This document shows, in pieces, positions 1 to 13,227 of a stretch of DNA of 64,000 nucleotides (position 1 is its first letter; every line of letters begins with the position of its first letter). The stretch is from the NCBI RefSeq assembly GCF_038449125.1, contig NZ_CP151800.1, positions 592,406-656,405 on the forward strand, in the 5' to 3' direction. The DNA is from Kosakonia sp. BYX6 (GTDB lineage Bacteria; Pseudomonadota; Gammaproteobacteria; Enterobacterales; Enterobacteriaceae). The position numbers and the translations under genes were made by a program. The notes under the pieces are model-generated. The model saw only the letters and a program-made list of their open reading frames with translations, had not been told where the DNA came from and did not search any database.

Positions 1-40
1 GAAGTAAACCAATTATCAATAGCGCCGTCGCTAAGAGCAT
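1..40 (-). CDS. yrbG: Calcium/sodium antiporter YrbG, 5' end only
   Basis: Only the first 13 codons are in the window. Read on the minus strand they give MLLATALLIIGLL, which matches the hydrophobic start of the YrbG inner-membrane cation/Ca2+ exchanger. An AGGAC ribosome binding site lies just upstream of the ATG. The position divergent from mlaF is the same as in E. coli. The gene runs off the left edge, so nothing can be said about the rest. Confidence 0.75.
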   Translation of the reverse strand, partial: MLLATALLIIGLL

Positions 41-270
41 CTAAAGTCCTTTCTTAAGGTATAATTTTGCCGGTCCGCAGGCTGCCATGCCGGGTAACAC
101 CGGGATTTCCGCGTAGCGTAATGATTCCTAATTTTGACTTTATGCGGCTCAAAAGTAAAACAAATGCCAGCTTTCGCTAACCTCAGCAGGTAATATTCTG
201 TAAAAATGTTGGGTTCGTGATGTTATCAAGCGTCATGCTTGCAGCCGACAGGGCTTATAAGGAAGAGGAA

Positions 271-1873
<1,603 letters not shown>

Positions 1874-1877
1874 GTTC

Positions 1878-2429
1878 ATGCAAACGAAAAAAAGTGAAAT
1901 TTGGGTCGGCGTTTTCCTCCTGCTGGCGTTATTGGCCGCGCTCTTTATCTGCCTGAAAGCGGCAGATGTCGCCTCAATCCGTACAGAACCGACGTACCGT
2001 GTTTATGCGACGTTCGACAACATTGGCGGTTTGAAAGCGAACTCGCCGGTGCGCATCGGCGGGGTGGTGATTGGCCGCGTTGCTGATATTGCTCTTGATC
2101 CGAAAACCTATCTTCCACGTGTCACGATGGATATCGAAGATCGTTATAACCAAATCCCTGATACAAGCTCGTTGGCTATCCGAACTTCCGGTTTGCTGGG
2201 CGAGCAATACCTGGCGCTGAACGTCGGGTTTGACGATCCTGAGATGGGAACATCTATGCTTAAAGAAGGCAGCACAATCCAGGACACTAAGTCCGCGATG
2301 GTGCTTGAGGATCTGATTGGACAATTCCTTTACAACAGTAAAGGCGGTGACAATAAGAATTCAGGCGATGCGCCCGCGCAAGATGAAGGGAATACTCAAG
2401 CGGCACCGTCTGCTGGTCAGACAAATTAA
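1878..2429 (+). CDS. mlaD: MlaD, substrate-binding MCE protein of the Mla transporter
   Basis: Membrane-anchored periplasmic MCE-domain protein that forms the hexameric lipid pore above MlaE. The 183-residue product begins [11 protein letters not shown]. It has one N-terminal transmembrane helix (about residues 8-28) and then the MCE domain, with the typical [18 protein letters not shown] stretch. The C-terminal tail is polar and Ala/Gln/Asn rich. The ATG at 1878 is preferred over one 15 bases upstream that overlaps mlaE, because it reproduces the family N terminus. Confidence 0.96.
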   Translation: MQTKKSEIWVGVFLLLALLAALFICLKAADVASIRTEPTYRVYATFDNIGGLKANSPVRIGGVVIGRVADIALDPKTYLPRVTMDIEDRYNQIPDTSSLAIRTSGLLGEQYLALNVGFDDPEMGTSMLKEGSTIQDTKSAMVLEDLIGQFLYNSKGGDNKNSGDAPAQDEGNTQAAPSAGQTN

Positions 2430-2445
2430 CGAGGAGAACAGACGC

Positions 2446-3084
2446 ATGTTTAAACGTCTATTAATGGTTGCTCTACTGGTTGTTGCACCGCTTGGCACCA
2501 CTTTCGCTGCCGACCAAAGTAACCCTTACGCCGCCATGCAAGATGCGGCAAAGAAAACGTTTGATCGACTTAAAAACGAGCAGCCGCAGATCCGGGCAAA
2601 CCCGGATTATCTGCGTGAAGTTGTTGATCAAGAATTATTGCCGTATGTGCAGGTGAAATATGCTGGTGCGCTGGTTTTGGGACGCTATTACAAAGAAGCG
2701 ACTCCGGCGCAGCGTGAAGCCTACTTCACTGCCTTTCGTGAGTACCTGAAACAGGCCTACGGCCAGGCGCTGGCGCTTTACCATGGTCAGACTTATCAAA
2801 TTGCGCCTGAGCAACCGCTGGGCGACGCGACGATCGTGCCGATCCGCGTCACCATTGTCGATCCCAATGGCCGCCCGCCGGTACGCCTGGACTTCCAGTG
2901 GCGTAAAAATACCCAAAGCGGTAACTGGCAGGCTTACGACATGATCGCGGAAGGGGTGAGTATGATCACCACCAAGCAGAATGAGTGGAGCGATCTGCTG
3001 CGAACCAAAGGCATCGACGGTCTGACTGCTGAGCTGAAATCTATTTCCCGCCAGAAAATCACCCTGGACGAGAAAAAACAATGA
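2446..3084 (+). CDS. mlaC: MlaC, periplasmic phospholipid-binding shuttle
   Basis: Soluble periplasmic carrier that shuttles phospholipid between the MlaA-porin complex in the outer membrane and MlaFEDB. It is 212 residues with a Sec signal peptide ([22 protein letters not shown], read in two pieces, cleavage near residue 22). The mature domain contains the conserved FDWQ-type segment [10 protein letters not shown]. The start at 2446 follows GAGGAGAACAG, a strong ribosome site. Longer in-frame starts inside mlaD lack signal-peptide character. The last codons overlap mlaB by four bases (ATGA). Confidence 0.96.
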   Translation: MFKRLLMVALLVVAPLGTTFAADQSNPYAAMQDAAKKTFDRLKNEQPQIRANPDYLREVVDQELLPYVQVKYAGALVLGRYYKEATPAQREAYFTAFREYLKQAYGQALALYHGQTYQIAPEQPLGDATIVPIRVTIVDPNGRPPVRLDFQWRKNTQSGNWQAYDMIAEGVSMITTKQNEWSDLLRTKGIDGLTAELKSISRQKITLDEKKQ

Positions 3085-3374
3085 CCCAGCAGTTAAGCTG
3101 GTCGCGTGATGGCGAACGCCTGGCATTGCTGGGTGAGCTGGATCAGGATGTGTTAAATCCCTTATGGGATGCGCGTGAGGAAGCGATGAAGGGCGTGACC
3201 TGTATCGATTTGCACGGCGTAACGCGTGTTGATACCGCAGGCGTCGCGCTATTGGTTCATCTTGTTGCGCAGGGGAAAAAGCAGGGCGTTGACGTCATGC
3301 TTTCGGGCATGAGCGAAAATGTCATGACGCTCGCCGCGCTGTACAATCTGCCTCAGAATGTATTGCCTCGCTAA
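3081..3374 (+). CDS. mlaB: MlaB, STAS-domain subunit of the Mla transporter
   Basis: Cytoplasmic STAS-domain protein that binds MlaF and stabilises the transporter. It has 97 residues, as in E. coli. The STAS fold signature [20 protein letters not shown] is visible; the Thr in VDTAG is the residue that is functionally important in the family. Its ATG overlaps the mlaC stop (ATGA), implying translational coupling. It is the last gene of the operon and is followed by an intrinsic terminator. Confidence 0.95.
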   Translation: MTQQLSWSRDGERLALLGELDQDVLNPLWDAREEAMKGVTCIDLHGVTRVDTAGVALLVHLVAQGKKQGVDVMLSGMSENVMTLAALYNLPQNVLPR

Positions 3375-3398
3375 CTTTTTCAACGCGTTACTAACCAA

Positions 3399-3429
3399 AG
3401 CCCCATTCATTCTGTTGATGGGGCTTTTT
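3399..3429 (+). terminator. Intrinsic terminator of mlaFEDCB
   Basis: Eight-base stem AGCCCCAT / ATGGGGCT with an 11-base loop, followed directly by a T-run. It lies 25 bases after the mlaB stop. Confidence 0.88.
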
Positions 3430-3500
3430 GCTTGTTTAAGACAACGTCACTTTCCTCTAAGATGTGTGACTGTTTTCACTATTAGATGATATTTACACCC

Positions 3501-3755
3501 ATGGAAAATCATGAAATCCAGACCGTGCTGATGGAAGCACTCTCTCTCCAGGAAGCCCACGTCACTGGCGATGGCAGCCATTTTCAGGTTGTCGCTGTGG
3601 GTGAAATTTTTGATGGCATGAGCCGGGTCAAGAAACAACAAACGATTTATGGTCCGCTGATGGCATACATCGCAGACAACCGTATTCATGCCCTGTCGAT
3701 CAAAGCCTATACGCCACAAGAATGGGCGCGCGATCGCAAACTCAACGGTTTTTGA
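3501..3755 (+). CDS. ibaG: IbaG, BolA-family iron-sulfur/acid stress protein
   Basis: Small BolA-family protein; family members partner with monothiol glutaredoxins and take part in iron-sulfur handling and acid stress. The product is 84 residues from the ATG at 3501. An in-frame ATG at 3486 would add five residues. Neither start has a strong Shine-Dalgarno, so the choice rests on family length. The BolA helix-turn-helix-like core with the conserved Cys/His loop region is represented by [19 protein letters not shown]. It sits between the mla terminator and murA, as in E. coli. Confidence 0.93.
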   Translation: MENHEIQTVLMEALSLQEAHVTGDGSHFQVVAVGEIFDGMSRVKKQQTIYGPLMAYIADNRIHALSIKAYTPQEWARDRKLNGF

Positions 3756-3810
3756 GCGCAGATGGGGTTACCCCATCTGCGCGTGTGAATTCTTAACAGA
3801 GATCAGATGA

Positions 3811-5070
<1,260 letters not shown>

Positions 5071-5085
5071 GTTTTTATCACCATG

Positions 5086-5111
5086 AAAAAGGGAGCTGAG
5101 GCTCCCTTTTT
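5086..5111. terminator. Bidirectional terminator between murA and sfsB
   Basis: Stem AAAAAGGGAGC / GCTCCCTTTTT with a TGAG loop. A-rich and T-rich flanks allow it to act for murA on the plus strand and sfsB on the minus strand. Confidence 0.88.
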
Positions 5112-5125
5112 ATTTGCGGCAAAAT

Positions 5126-5401
5126 TTATGCTTCGTTTCTTTTCTTTCGAATGAGCTTGGTCTTATCGAGAAAAGCATGCGTAACAGGGTCATGATAACG
5201 AGATGGCCAGATAACCCAGGGTTCGGTTCCCAGCGCCTGTGCGATGATCAACTCTCCCTTCGGCCATGGACGAGTTAAAGCGTTGGCGAGGGTGGACGAA
5301 CTTAACCCATTTTTACGTGATTCCGCTGCCAGCGACGTACCTTTCTTCCGCAGCCCGGCAATGATATCGGCCTGATGCCAGTCGATATATTTCGTTTCCA
5401 T
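5126..5401 (-). CDS. sfsB: SfsB/Nlp-type small DNA-binding transcriptional regulator
   Basis: A 91-residue protein resembling the Mu Ner-like family, whose E. coli member SfsB (Nlp) can stimulate maltose genes together with CRP. The helix-turn-helix region spans about residues 12-45 (DIIAGLRKKGTSLAAESRKN, then GLSSSTLANAL), followed by the conserved PWVIWPSRYHD segment. The start at 5401 has a good GGGAG ribosome site on the minus strand. A longer start 30 bases upstream adds residues absent from the family. It is convergent with murA. Confidence 0.9.
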   Translation of the reverse strand: METKYIDWHQADIIAGLRKKGTSLAAESRKNGLSSSTLANALTRPWPKGELIIAQALGTEPWVIWPSRYHDPVTHAFLDKTKLIRKKRNEA

Positions 5402-5592
5402 AACATCTCCCTGATAAAAAATAGGTGTCAATCATCATGCGCCAACAACACTAATCACTATACGCATATGGGAACATGTGTTCTAAAAAGTTCATGTAAT
5501 GTTTTGCCTTTTCGGATTATGACAAGGGAAAGGTGTTCAGGAGAGGTAGCGTCAGGAAAAGGATAAGAGGATTATAAGAACATATATGAACA

Positions 5593-5614
5593 TTCCCGCG
5601 ATGGCTCGCGGGAA
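5593..5614 (-). terminator. Hairpin downstream of ispB, probable terminator
   Basis: Perfect nine-base stem TTCCCGCGA / TCGCGGGAA with a four-base loop, 11 bases past the ispB stop. The T-tract on the minus strand is weak, so factor-independent termination is likely but not certain. Confidence 0.55.
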
Positions 5615-5624
5615 GCTGGGAAGA

Positions 5625-6596
5625 TTAACGATCGCGCTGAACGGCGATGTGAGCTAAACCAATCAGGGCATCTCGCCATTGAGAACTTGGAAGAACCTGC
5701 AATGCTGCGATGGCTTTATCAGCCTCTTCTTCGGCACGGCGACGTGTCCACTCCAATGAACCGCACTGAGCCATGGCTTCCAGAACAGGTTCCAGTAGGT
5801 GTCGACCGTTACCTTGCTCAATCGCATCACGAATCATCTGCGCTTGCGCCGGTGTTCCGTGATGCATGGCATGCAATAAAGGCAACGTTGGTTTGCCTTC
5901 GTTCAGATCATCACCGGTATTTTTACCCAGCGTTTCACCGTCTGCACTGTAATCAAGTAGGTCATCAATCAGTTGGAAAGCGGTGCCCAGATAACGGCCA
6001 TAATCCTGCAGGCCTTTTTCTTGAACATCGGAACACCCTGCGAGCAAACCGGAACATTGCGCCGCCGCTTCAAACAAACGCGCGGTTTTACTGTAGATAA
6101 CACGCATGTAGTTTTCTTCGGTGATGTTTGGGTCGTTGACGTTCATTAATTGCAGTACTTCGCCTTCTGCAATGACGTTCACCGCTTCTGACATCACTTC
6201 CAACACCTTCAGCGAGCCAAGACTGGTCATCATTTGGAATGCGCGGGTGTAGATAAAATCCCCGACCAGCACGCTTGCGGCGTTACCAAACGCGGCGTTG
6301 GCCGTGGCTTTACCACGGCGCATATCCGACTCATCCACAACATCGTCGTGCAGGAGCGTTGCGGTATGGATAAATTCGATTAATGCAGCGATCGTGACAT
6401 GCGAATTGCCTTCATAGCCAACGGCGCGTGCCGCCAGCACGGCAATCATCGGACGGATACGTTTTCCGCCACCGCTTACGATGTAATAACCCAACTGGTT
6501 GATTAACTGCACATCCGAGTTGAGTTGTTGCAGAATCGTCGCGTTCACACCCGCCATGTCCTGCGCGGTTAACTCATTGATTTTTTCTAAATTCAT
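5625..6596 (-). CDS. ispB: IspB, octaprenyl diphosphate synthase
   Basis: Trans-prenyltransferase that extends farnesyl diphosphate with IPP to make the C40 side chain of ubiquinone and menaquinone. It has 323 residues, as in E. coli. The first aspartate-rich motif (LHDDVVDESDMRRG) and the second (QLIDDLLDYSAD) are both intact. The start MNLEKINELTAQDM at 6596 is the conserved one; an upstream start would add 11 unconserved residues. It is divergent from rplU. No frameshift or lost residue is seen. Confidence 0.97.
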   Translation of the reverse strand: MNLEKINELTAQDMAGVNATILQQLNSDVQLINQLGYYIVSGGGKRIRPMIAVLAARAVGYEGNSHVTIAALIEFIHTATLLHDDVVDESDMRRGKATANAAFGNAASVLVGDFIYTRAFQMMTSLGSLKVLEVMSEAVNVIAEGEVLQLMNVNDPNITEENYMRVIYSKTARLFEAAAQCSGLLAGCSDVQEKGLQDYGRYLGTAFQLIDDLLDYSADGETLGKNTGDDLNEGKPTLPLLHAMHHGTPAQAQMIRDAIEQGNGRHLLEPVLEAMAQCGSLEWTRRRAEEEADKAIAALQVLPSSQWRDALIGLAHIAVQRDR

Positions 6597-6754
6597 CGCA
6601 AAAGCCGGGCTTTCAGTCCTGTTTACCACATATCAAAATGGGATAACAAAGGGTTACGGGTTAGAAGAGTATTGTCGATTGTACTGAAAAAACGCGCCAG
6701 ATAAACGTTACCTTACATGTTGTGTTTTTTTTCTGCGTGGTGTGTCGATCACAC

Positions 6755-6783
6755 TTGTCAACGGCTCGCAATTTGCGTAATAT
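6755..6783 (+). promoter_or_regulatory. Sigma-70 promoter for rplU-rpmA
   Basis: TTGTCA and TAATAT hexamers separated by exactly 17 bases, about 70 bases ahead of the rplU start codon. This is inferred from motif match only. Confidence 0.65.
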
Positions 6784-6819
6784 TCGCGCCCTATTGTGAA
6801 TATTTATAGCGCACTCTGA

Positions 6820-7167
<348 letters not shown>

Positions 7168-7186
7168 GACCTGAGGAGAGATTTAA

Positions 7187-7444
<258 letters not shown>

Positions 7445-7470
7445 GTTTTTCGCGTCCCGGTAACGGAAGA

Positions 7471-7499
7471 AAGCCCCGCAACACGTTGCGGGGCTTTTT
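7471..7499 (+). terminator. Terminator of rplU-rpmA
   Basis: Ten-base stem AAGCCCCGCA / TGCGGGGCTT with a six-base loop, followed by a T-run. Confidence 0.9.
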
Positions 7500-7539
7500 A
7501 CATTAGAAGTCCGGCAAAATTCTGGCAGGGAATACGGGC

Positions 7540-8505
7540 ATGAAACAGCAGGCAGGCATCGGTATTGTCCTGGCGCTTACCACCGCAATGTGTTGGGGCG
7601 CGTTACCTATTGCGATGAAGCAGGTGCTGGAAGTGATGGAACCCCCAACGGTGGTGTTTTATCGCTTTTTAATGGCGGGAATCGGTCTTGGCCTGATTCT
7701 CACATGGAAGAAAAAACTTCCACCGCTGCATCTTTTTCGCAAGCCCCGCTGGTTAATTCTGCTGGCTATAGCCACGGGCGGGCTATTCGGGAACTTCATT
7801 CTGTTCAGTTCTTCCCTGCAGTATGTTAGCCCGACGGCTTCACAGGTCATTGGGCAACTCTCGCCTGTGGGCATGATGGTTGCTAGCGTCTTTATCCTGA
7901 AAGAGAAGATGCGTGGCACCCAGATCATCGGCGCGCTAATGCTCATTTGCGGTCTGGTGATGTTTTTTAATACCAGCTTGATGGAAATTTTTACCCGGCT
8001 GACGGATTACACTTGGGGTGTGATATTCGGCGTCGGTGCTGCAACGGTGTGGGTAAGCTATGGTGTTGCGCAAAAAGTATTATTGCGCCGCCTTGCGTCC
8101 CAGCAGATCCTCTTTTTGCTGTACACTTTATGTACAGTCGCATTGTTGCCGTTGGCGAAGCCTGCAGTGCTGCTCCAGTTGAGTGACTGGCAGCTGGCCT
8201 GCCTGATTTTTTGTGGGCTGAATACGCTGGTAGGATACGGTGCGCTGGCGGAAGCGATGGCGCGTTGGCAGGCGGCGCAGGTCAGTGCGTTGATCACGCT
8301 GACGCCGCTATTTACGCTGTTATTTTCAGATTTGTTATCAATGGCCTGGCCCGATGTTTTCGCCAGACCGATGTTAAACCTTGTCGGTTATCTCGGTGCG
8401 TTTGTCGTGGTTGCGGGCGCGATGTTTTCCGCTATTGGCCATCGTCTTTGGGGACGTTGGCGCAGTCGCGAAGTAATCGTCACTGTGCCCCGCTCAGGCG
8501 AATGA
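7540..8505 (+). CDS. yhbE: YhbE, EamA/DMT-family inner-membrane transporter
   Basis: A 321-residue drug/metabolite-transporter family protein with about ten hydrophobic helices in two EamA repeats (roughly residues 6-140 and 155-295). The substrate is not known, and the sequence gives no way to infer it. The N-terminal repeat shows the family pattern WGALPIAMKQVLEVMEPPTVVFYRF (read in pieces). It lies 15 bases before obgE, where E. coli also keeps it, so it is probably co-transcribed with that GTPase gene. Confidence 0.93.
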   Translation: MKQQAGIGIVLALTTAMCWGALPIAMKQVLEVMEPPTVVFYRFLMAGIGLGLILTWKKKLPPLHLFRKPRWLILLAIATGGLFGNFILFSSSLQYVSPTASQVIGQLSPVGMMVASVFILKEKMRGTQIIGALMLICGLVMFFNTSLMEIFTRLTDYTWGVIFGVGAATVWVSYGVAQKVLLRRLASQQILFLLYTLCTVALLPLAKPAVLLQLSDWQLACLIFCGLNTLVGYGALAEAMARWQAAQVSALITLTPLFTLLFSDLLSMAWPDVFARPMLNLVGYLGAFVVVAGAMFSAIGHRLWGRWRSREVIVTVPRSGE

Positions 8506-9699
<1,194 letters not shown>

Positions 9700-9735
9700 T
9701 TCCAGTAATTTCCCCGGTCAGTCGGGGAATGTCGT

Positions 9736-9774
9736 AAAAAAATGCCGGGTCAGCATATGCTCCCCGGCATTTTT
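9736..9774. terminator. Bidirectional terminator between obgE and dacB
   Basis: Stem AAAAATGCCGGG / CCCGGCATTTTT flanked by A-run and T-run, between converging genes. A smaller CCCCG...CGGGG hairpin precedes it at about 9713-9727. Confidence 0.88.
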
Positions 9775-9775
9775 G

Positions 9776-11209
9776 TTAGTTGTTCTGATAAATGTCTTTG
9801 TACAACCGGCTTTCAAAACGCACCAACGGAATGCGGCGATTGCGCTGATCCGCCGGTTCCACTGCATAGCCTGAAAGATACTGCACAAACGCCATTCGCT
9901 GGCCACTAGCGGTGGTGATAAACCCGGCAAGGTTGTAGACCCCTTGCAGCGAACCCGTCTTCGCCGACACTTTGCCGTCCACGCCCGCCTCATGCAAACC
10001 AGCCCGGTACTGCAACGAGCCGTCATAGCCCGCCAGTGGCAACATTGAGATGAAGTTCAGTTCAGTATCGTGTTGTGCAATGTATTGCAGCACCTGCATC
10101 ATGGTTGCCGGTGCCAGCAGATTGTGGCGAGACAGACCTGAGCCATCGGCAATGATGGTGTTACCGAGATCGACGCCAGCTTGCTGGCGCAGGATTTGGC
10201 GTACCGCATCAGAACCCGCTCGCCAGGTGCCCGGTACGCCAAAGCGCACGTGACCAATCATGCGAAACACGGTATCCGCAATCATGTTATCTGATTTTTT
10301 CAGCATCTGTTTCAGCAAGTCATGCAATGGTGCAGATTGCTTGCTGGCAATCACTGTACCCGGCTGGTTTTCCTGCGTCTGGCGTAACAGCGTTCCGGTA
10401 TAAGTGATCCCGGCGTCTTTAAGTTCATCTTTGATGATTGCGCCCGCGTAACTCGCGCCATCCTGAACGGCGAAGGCTAGCGGCAATGGGTCGGCACGCT
10501 GTGGCAGGCAGCCTGTCAGCGTGAAGCGGTTTAAATCTCCAGGAACAACATCCAGCTCGCAATACTGCGCCTCCGAGGAGCCGCGCGCGAGTGTGCGTAC
10601 TTGGCTGAACATGTTCACCGGGTAATAAGACGCCACACGAATATAGGCTAAATCGCCCGCTTTCTGCGCGCTGTAGAGCGAAACCGAAAAACAGTTACGG
10701 TCGACAATGGCGGCGGCAGGTGGAGCGCTAAAGCACTGTGTCATATCGTTCCACGGCCAGCCGGGCGCTTTATCGTGGCTCGCAAAAATAGAGGTATCGA
10801 CAAGCACATTTCCATCAATTTTCTGCACACCCGATTTTTTCAGCGCAGCGACCATATTGCGAATATCCTGACGTTTTAGCGTCGGATCGCCGCCAAAGCG
10901 CGCAATTAAATCGCCTTTTAATGTGCCGCCATCAACAGAACCTTTGCTTTCCAGCGTGGTTGTAAAGCGAAAGTCCGGTCCGAGTTGCAAAAGCGCCGCC
11001 AGCGCGGTTATCACTTTTTGCGTACTCGCAGGCAGCGCCATTTGCTTACCGTGGTAATCCACTTCAGGGGACTTGGCTCCCACTCTTTGCACCATCAGGG
11101 CTAAGTTGGCGCCATCCGGGAGCTGGTTGATGTATTCGTCGACATTCGCGGCCTGAACATTCAGGGCTATACTGGTGGTCAATCCGATGATAAAGCTGGG
11201 AAATCGCAT
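9776..11209 (-). CDS. dacB: DacB (PBP4), D-alanyl-D-alanine carboxypeptidase/endopeptidase
   Basis: Periplasmic class C penicillin-binding protein that trims and cleaves peptidoglycan cross-links. It has 477 residues, as in E. coli. A Sec signal peptide ends near residue 20 (SIALNVQA). The serine nucleophile Ser62 lies in the SxxK motif STQK. The SxN motif is SDN (in LKKSDNMIADT), and the KTG motif is in SAKTGSLQG. The large insert typical of PBP4 between SxxK and SxN is present. It is convergent with obgE and divergent from greA. Confidence 0.97.
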   Translation of the reverse strand: MRFPSFIIGLTTSIALNVQAANVDEYINQLPDGANLALMVQRVGAKSPEVDYHGKQMALPASTQKVITALAALLQLGPDFRFTTTLESKGSVDGGTLKGDLIARFGGDPTLKRQDIRNMVAALKKSGVQKIDGNVLVDTSIFASHDKAPGWPWNDMTQCFSAPPAAAIVDRNCFSVSLYSAQKAGDLAYIRVASYYPVNMFSQVRTLARGSSEAQYCELDVVPGDLNRFTLTGCLPQRADPLPLAFAVQDGASYAGAIIKDELKDAGITYTGTLLRQTQENQPGTVIASKQSAPLHDLLKQMLKKSDNMIADTVFRMIGHVRFGVPGTWRAGSDAVRQILRQQAGVDLGNTIIADGSGLSRHNLLAPATMMQVLQYIAQHDTELNFISMLPLAGYDGSLQYRAGLHEAGVDGKVSAKTGSLQGVYNLAGFITTASGQRMAFVQYLSGYAVEPADQRNRRIPLVRFESRLYKDIYQNN

Positions 11210-11286
11210 AATCTCGCGCTAACAAGCTGGAAACAAGCCGTCATACTACGGCGCATCGACCCGGAAAGTAAACGATGACCCACGGT

Positions 11287-11313
11287 GAACTTCCGGGTAA
11301 AATACGTATCAAA
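11287..11313 (+). promoter_or_regulatory. Probable sigma-E promoter of greA
   Basis: GAACTT and TCAAA separated by 16 bases, fitting the RpoE consensus. E. coli greA is known to have one sigma-70 and one sigma-E promoter. A TAAAAT hexamer inside the same stretch could serve sigma-70. The placement just ahead of a terminator hairpin is the GraL arrangement. Confidence 0.6.
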
Positions 11314-11317
11314 TTGA

Positions 11318-11364
11318 AAAATTGCTGCTGACCTGGGGCTTTGTCCCCGGGTCAGTTTTCTTTT
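11318..11364 (+). ncRNA. GraL-like short transcript from the greA leader
   Basis: In E. coli most transcripts from the greA promoters stop at an early terminator and give the short GraL RNAs. Here an 11-base stem CTGACCTGGGG / CCCCGGGTCAG (one G-T pair) at 11328-11355 is followed by TTTTCTTTT, 94 bases ahead of the greA ATG. The transcript start is inferred from the promoter position, so the 5' end is approximate. Confidence 0.5.
11328..11364 (+). terminator. Leader terminator upstream of greA
   Basis: Strong GC-rich hairpin plus T-tract located before, not after, the coding gene. It should limit readthrough into greA. Confidence 0.8.
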
Positions 11365-11457
11365 GCTCCTGCCCGGCGGTTTACGCCTGAATGTGGGGAG
11401 ATAAAGCTGACGGGGCAGGGTTCTGCTCCTTACAGGAATGTTTAAGAGGTATAACAA

Positions 11458-11934
11458 ATGCAAGCTATTCCGATGACCTTACGTGGTGCCGAGAAATTGC
11501 GCGAAGAGCTGGAGTTTCTTAAAACCGTTCGTCGCCCAGAAATCATCGCCTCTATTGCGGAAGCCCGCGAGCATGGCGATCTTAAAGAAAACGCTGAGTA
11601 TCACGCGGCGCGAGAGCAGCAAGGTTTCTGCGAAGGCCGCATTAAAGATATCGAAGCTAAACTGTCCAACGCGCAGGTTATCGACATTTCAAAGATGCCG
11701 AAAAACGGTCGCGTCATTTTTGGTTCCACTGTGACAGTGCTGAACCTGGATAGTGAAGAAGAGCAAACTTATCGTATTGTTGGTGACGATGAAGCTGACT
11801 TTAAACAGAATCTTATCTCAGTAAACTCGCCAATCGCGCGCGGTCTGGTGGGTAAAGAGCAGGATGATGTGGTTGTCATTCGCACGCCAGGCGGCGAAGT
11901 GGAATACGAAATCATCAAAGTGGAATATCTTTGA
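11458..11934 (+). CDS. greA: GreA, transcript cleavage factor
   Basis: Rescues backtracked RNA polymerase by stimulating cleavage of the nascent RNA 3' end. It has 158 residues. The N-terminal coiled coil (about residues 10-75) carries the conserved acidic tip ([19 protein letters not shown], with the Asp and Glu that hold Mg2+ in the secondary channel). The C-terminal globular domain contains [15 protein letters not shown]. Its ribosome site is AAGAGGT. It is followed by a terminator. Confidence 0.98.
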   Translation: MQAIPMTLRGAEKLREELEFLKTVRRPEIIASIAEAREHGDLKENAEYHAAREQQGFCEGRIKDIEAKLSNAQVIDISKMPKNGRVIFGSTVTVLNLDSEEEQTYRIVGDDEADFKQNLISVNSPIARGLVGKEQDDVVVIRTPGGEVEYEIIKVEYL

Positions 11935-11976
11935 TTGTTACGTTAGCTTCAATTGTTGACGTATTGTAAAGAAAAG

Positions 11977-12000
11977 AAAAAGGCCGCATTGCGGCCTTTT
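11977..12000 (+). terminator. Terminator of greA
   Basis: Stem AAAAGGCCGC / GCGGCCTTTT with an ATT loop, in the gap before the convergent yhbY gene. Confidence 0.87.
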
Positions 12001-12086
12001 ATGAACTCCGGGAGCGTGGCATTTTGCACGTCTGCTGGCGGAATCCCCTCGTTTTACACAGATTTTGTGTTCAATTCAGGATATCC

Positions 12087-12380
12087 TTAGCGTGGCAGCG
12101 AAATTTTACGCTCCGCGGTTGGGCGATAAAGCACCAGCGTTTTACCGATGACCTGTACGTTACTGGCACCGGTTTCGCGAACGATAGCTTCCACAATCAA
12201 GGACTTAGTGTCTCTGTCTTCAGAGGCGATCTTCACCTTGATAAGTTCATGGTGCTCTAGCGCTTGTTCAATCTCGGCCAGTACCCCTTCGGTCAAACCA
12301 TTATTGCCAAGCATAACTACCGGCTTGAGCGGATGTGCCAGACCTTTCAGGTGCTGTTTTTGTTTAGTACTCAGATTCAT
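12087..12380 (-). CDS. yhbY: YhbY, CRM-domain pre-50S RNA-binding protein
   Basis: A 97-residue CRM-domain protein; the E. coli counterpart binds precursors of the 50S subunit. The domain has the typical LKGLAHPLKPVVMLGNNGLT start, including the GxxG-type loop (LGNNGLT), and later ELIKVKI. It lies divergent from rlmE with 118 bases between them, so the two rRNA-related genes may share a promoter region. Confidence 0.94.
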   Translation of the reverse strand: MNLSTKQKQHLKGLAHPLKPVVMLGNNGLTEGVLAEIEQALEHHELIKVKIASEDRDTKSLIVEAIVRETGASNVQVIGKTLVLYRPTAERKISLPR

Positions 12381-12498
12381 CGTATATTTTGCTTACGTTG
12401 GGATTGAAAACGGGTCATTCTACCGCCATCTCCTCTGTATCGCCAAATTGCACGTCGAAATTTATCGGTGTCGATGATGAACCCGGATGGAAAGTTAA

Positions 12499-13125
12499 AT
12501 GACAGGTAAAAAGCGTTCTGCCAGCTCGAGCCGCTGGCTTCAGGAACACTTTAGCGATAAATATGTTCAGCAGGCACAGAAAAAAGGGTTGCGTTCCCGA
12601 GCCTGGTTTAAACTTGATGAAATACAGCAAAGTGACAAGCTTTTTAAGCCGGGTATGACGATTGTGGACCTGGGTGCCGCACCCGGTGGATGGTCACAAT
12701 ACGCGGTCACGCAAATCGGTGGTAACGGTCGTATTATTGCTTGCGATCTTTTACCGATGGATCCAATCGTTGGCGTGGACTTCCTTCAGGGCGATTTTCG
12801 TGATGAATTAGTTCTGAAAGCCTTACTGGAACGAGTAGGTGACAGTAAAGTTCAAGTTGTCATGTCAGATATGGCGCCAAACATGAGCGGTACGCCAGCG
12901 GTCGATATCCCGCGTTCCATGTATCTGGTGGAACTGGCGCTGGAAATGTGTCGTGATGTGTTGGCACCAGGCGGTAGTTTTTTAGTGAAGGTGTTCCAGG
13001 GCGAAGGTTTCGATGAGTATCTCACGGAGATTCGCTCCCTGTTTACGAAGGTGAAAGTGCGTAAACCGGACTCTTCACGTGCTCGTTCACGTGAAGTGTA
13101 TATTGTAGCGACCGGGCGAAAATGA
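12499..13125 (+). CDS. rlmE: RlmE (RrmJ/FtsJ), 23S rRNA U2552 2'-O-methyltransferase
   Basis: Methylates the ribose of U2552 in the A-loop of 23S rRNA on late 50S particles. It has 208 residues. Catalytic Lys38 is in WFKLDE, the SAM-binding motif is [12 protein letters not shown], and the catalytic Asp is in [10 protein letters not shown]. The final catalytic Lys is in [11 protein letters not shown]. It heads the heat-shock rlmE-ftsH pair, about 100 bases ahead of ftsH. Confidence 0.97.
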   Translation: MTGKKRSASSSRWLQEHFSDKYVQQAQKKGLRSRAWFKLDEIQQSDKLFKPGMTIVDLGAAPGGWSQYAVTQIGGNGRIIACDLLPMDPIVGVDFLQGDFRDELVLKALLERVGDSKVQVVMSDMAPNMSGTPAVDIPRSMYLVELALEMCRDVLAPGGSFLVKVFQGEGFDEYLTEIRSLFTKVKVRKPDSSRARSREVYIVATGRK

Positions 13126-13227
13126 TACCCCGTTGACTTCGGCCTTTGGTTTGAATGAAGCGGGATATGTTGTATCCTGACGCTGTTTTTAACACAGTTG
13201 TAATATGAGGTTAATCCCTTGAGTGAC

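Noticed and set aside
217-270. Longer MlaF N terminus from ATG 217
   Set aside because: The extra residues are unlike the family, and the strong ribosome site sits directly before ATG 271.
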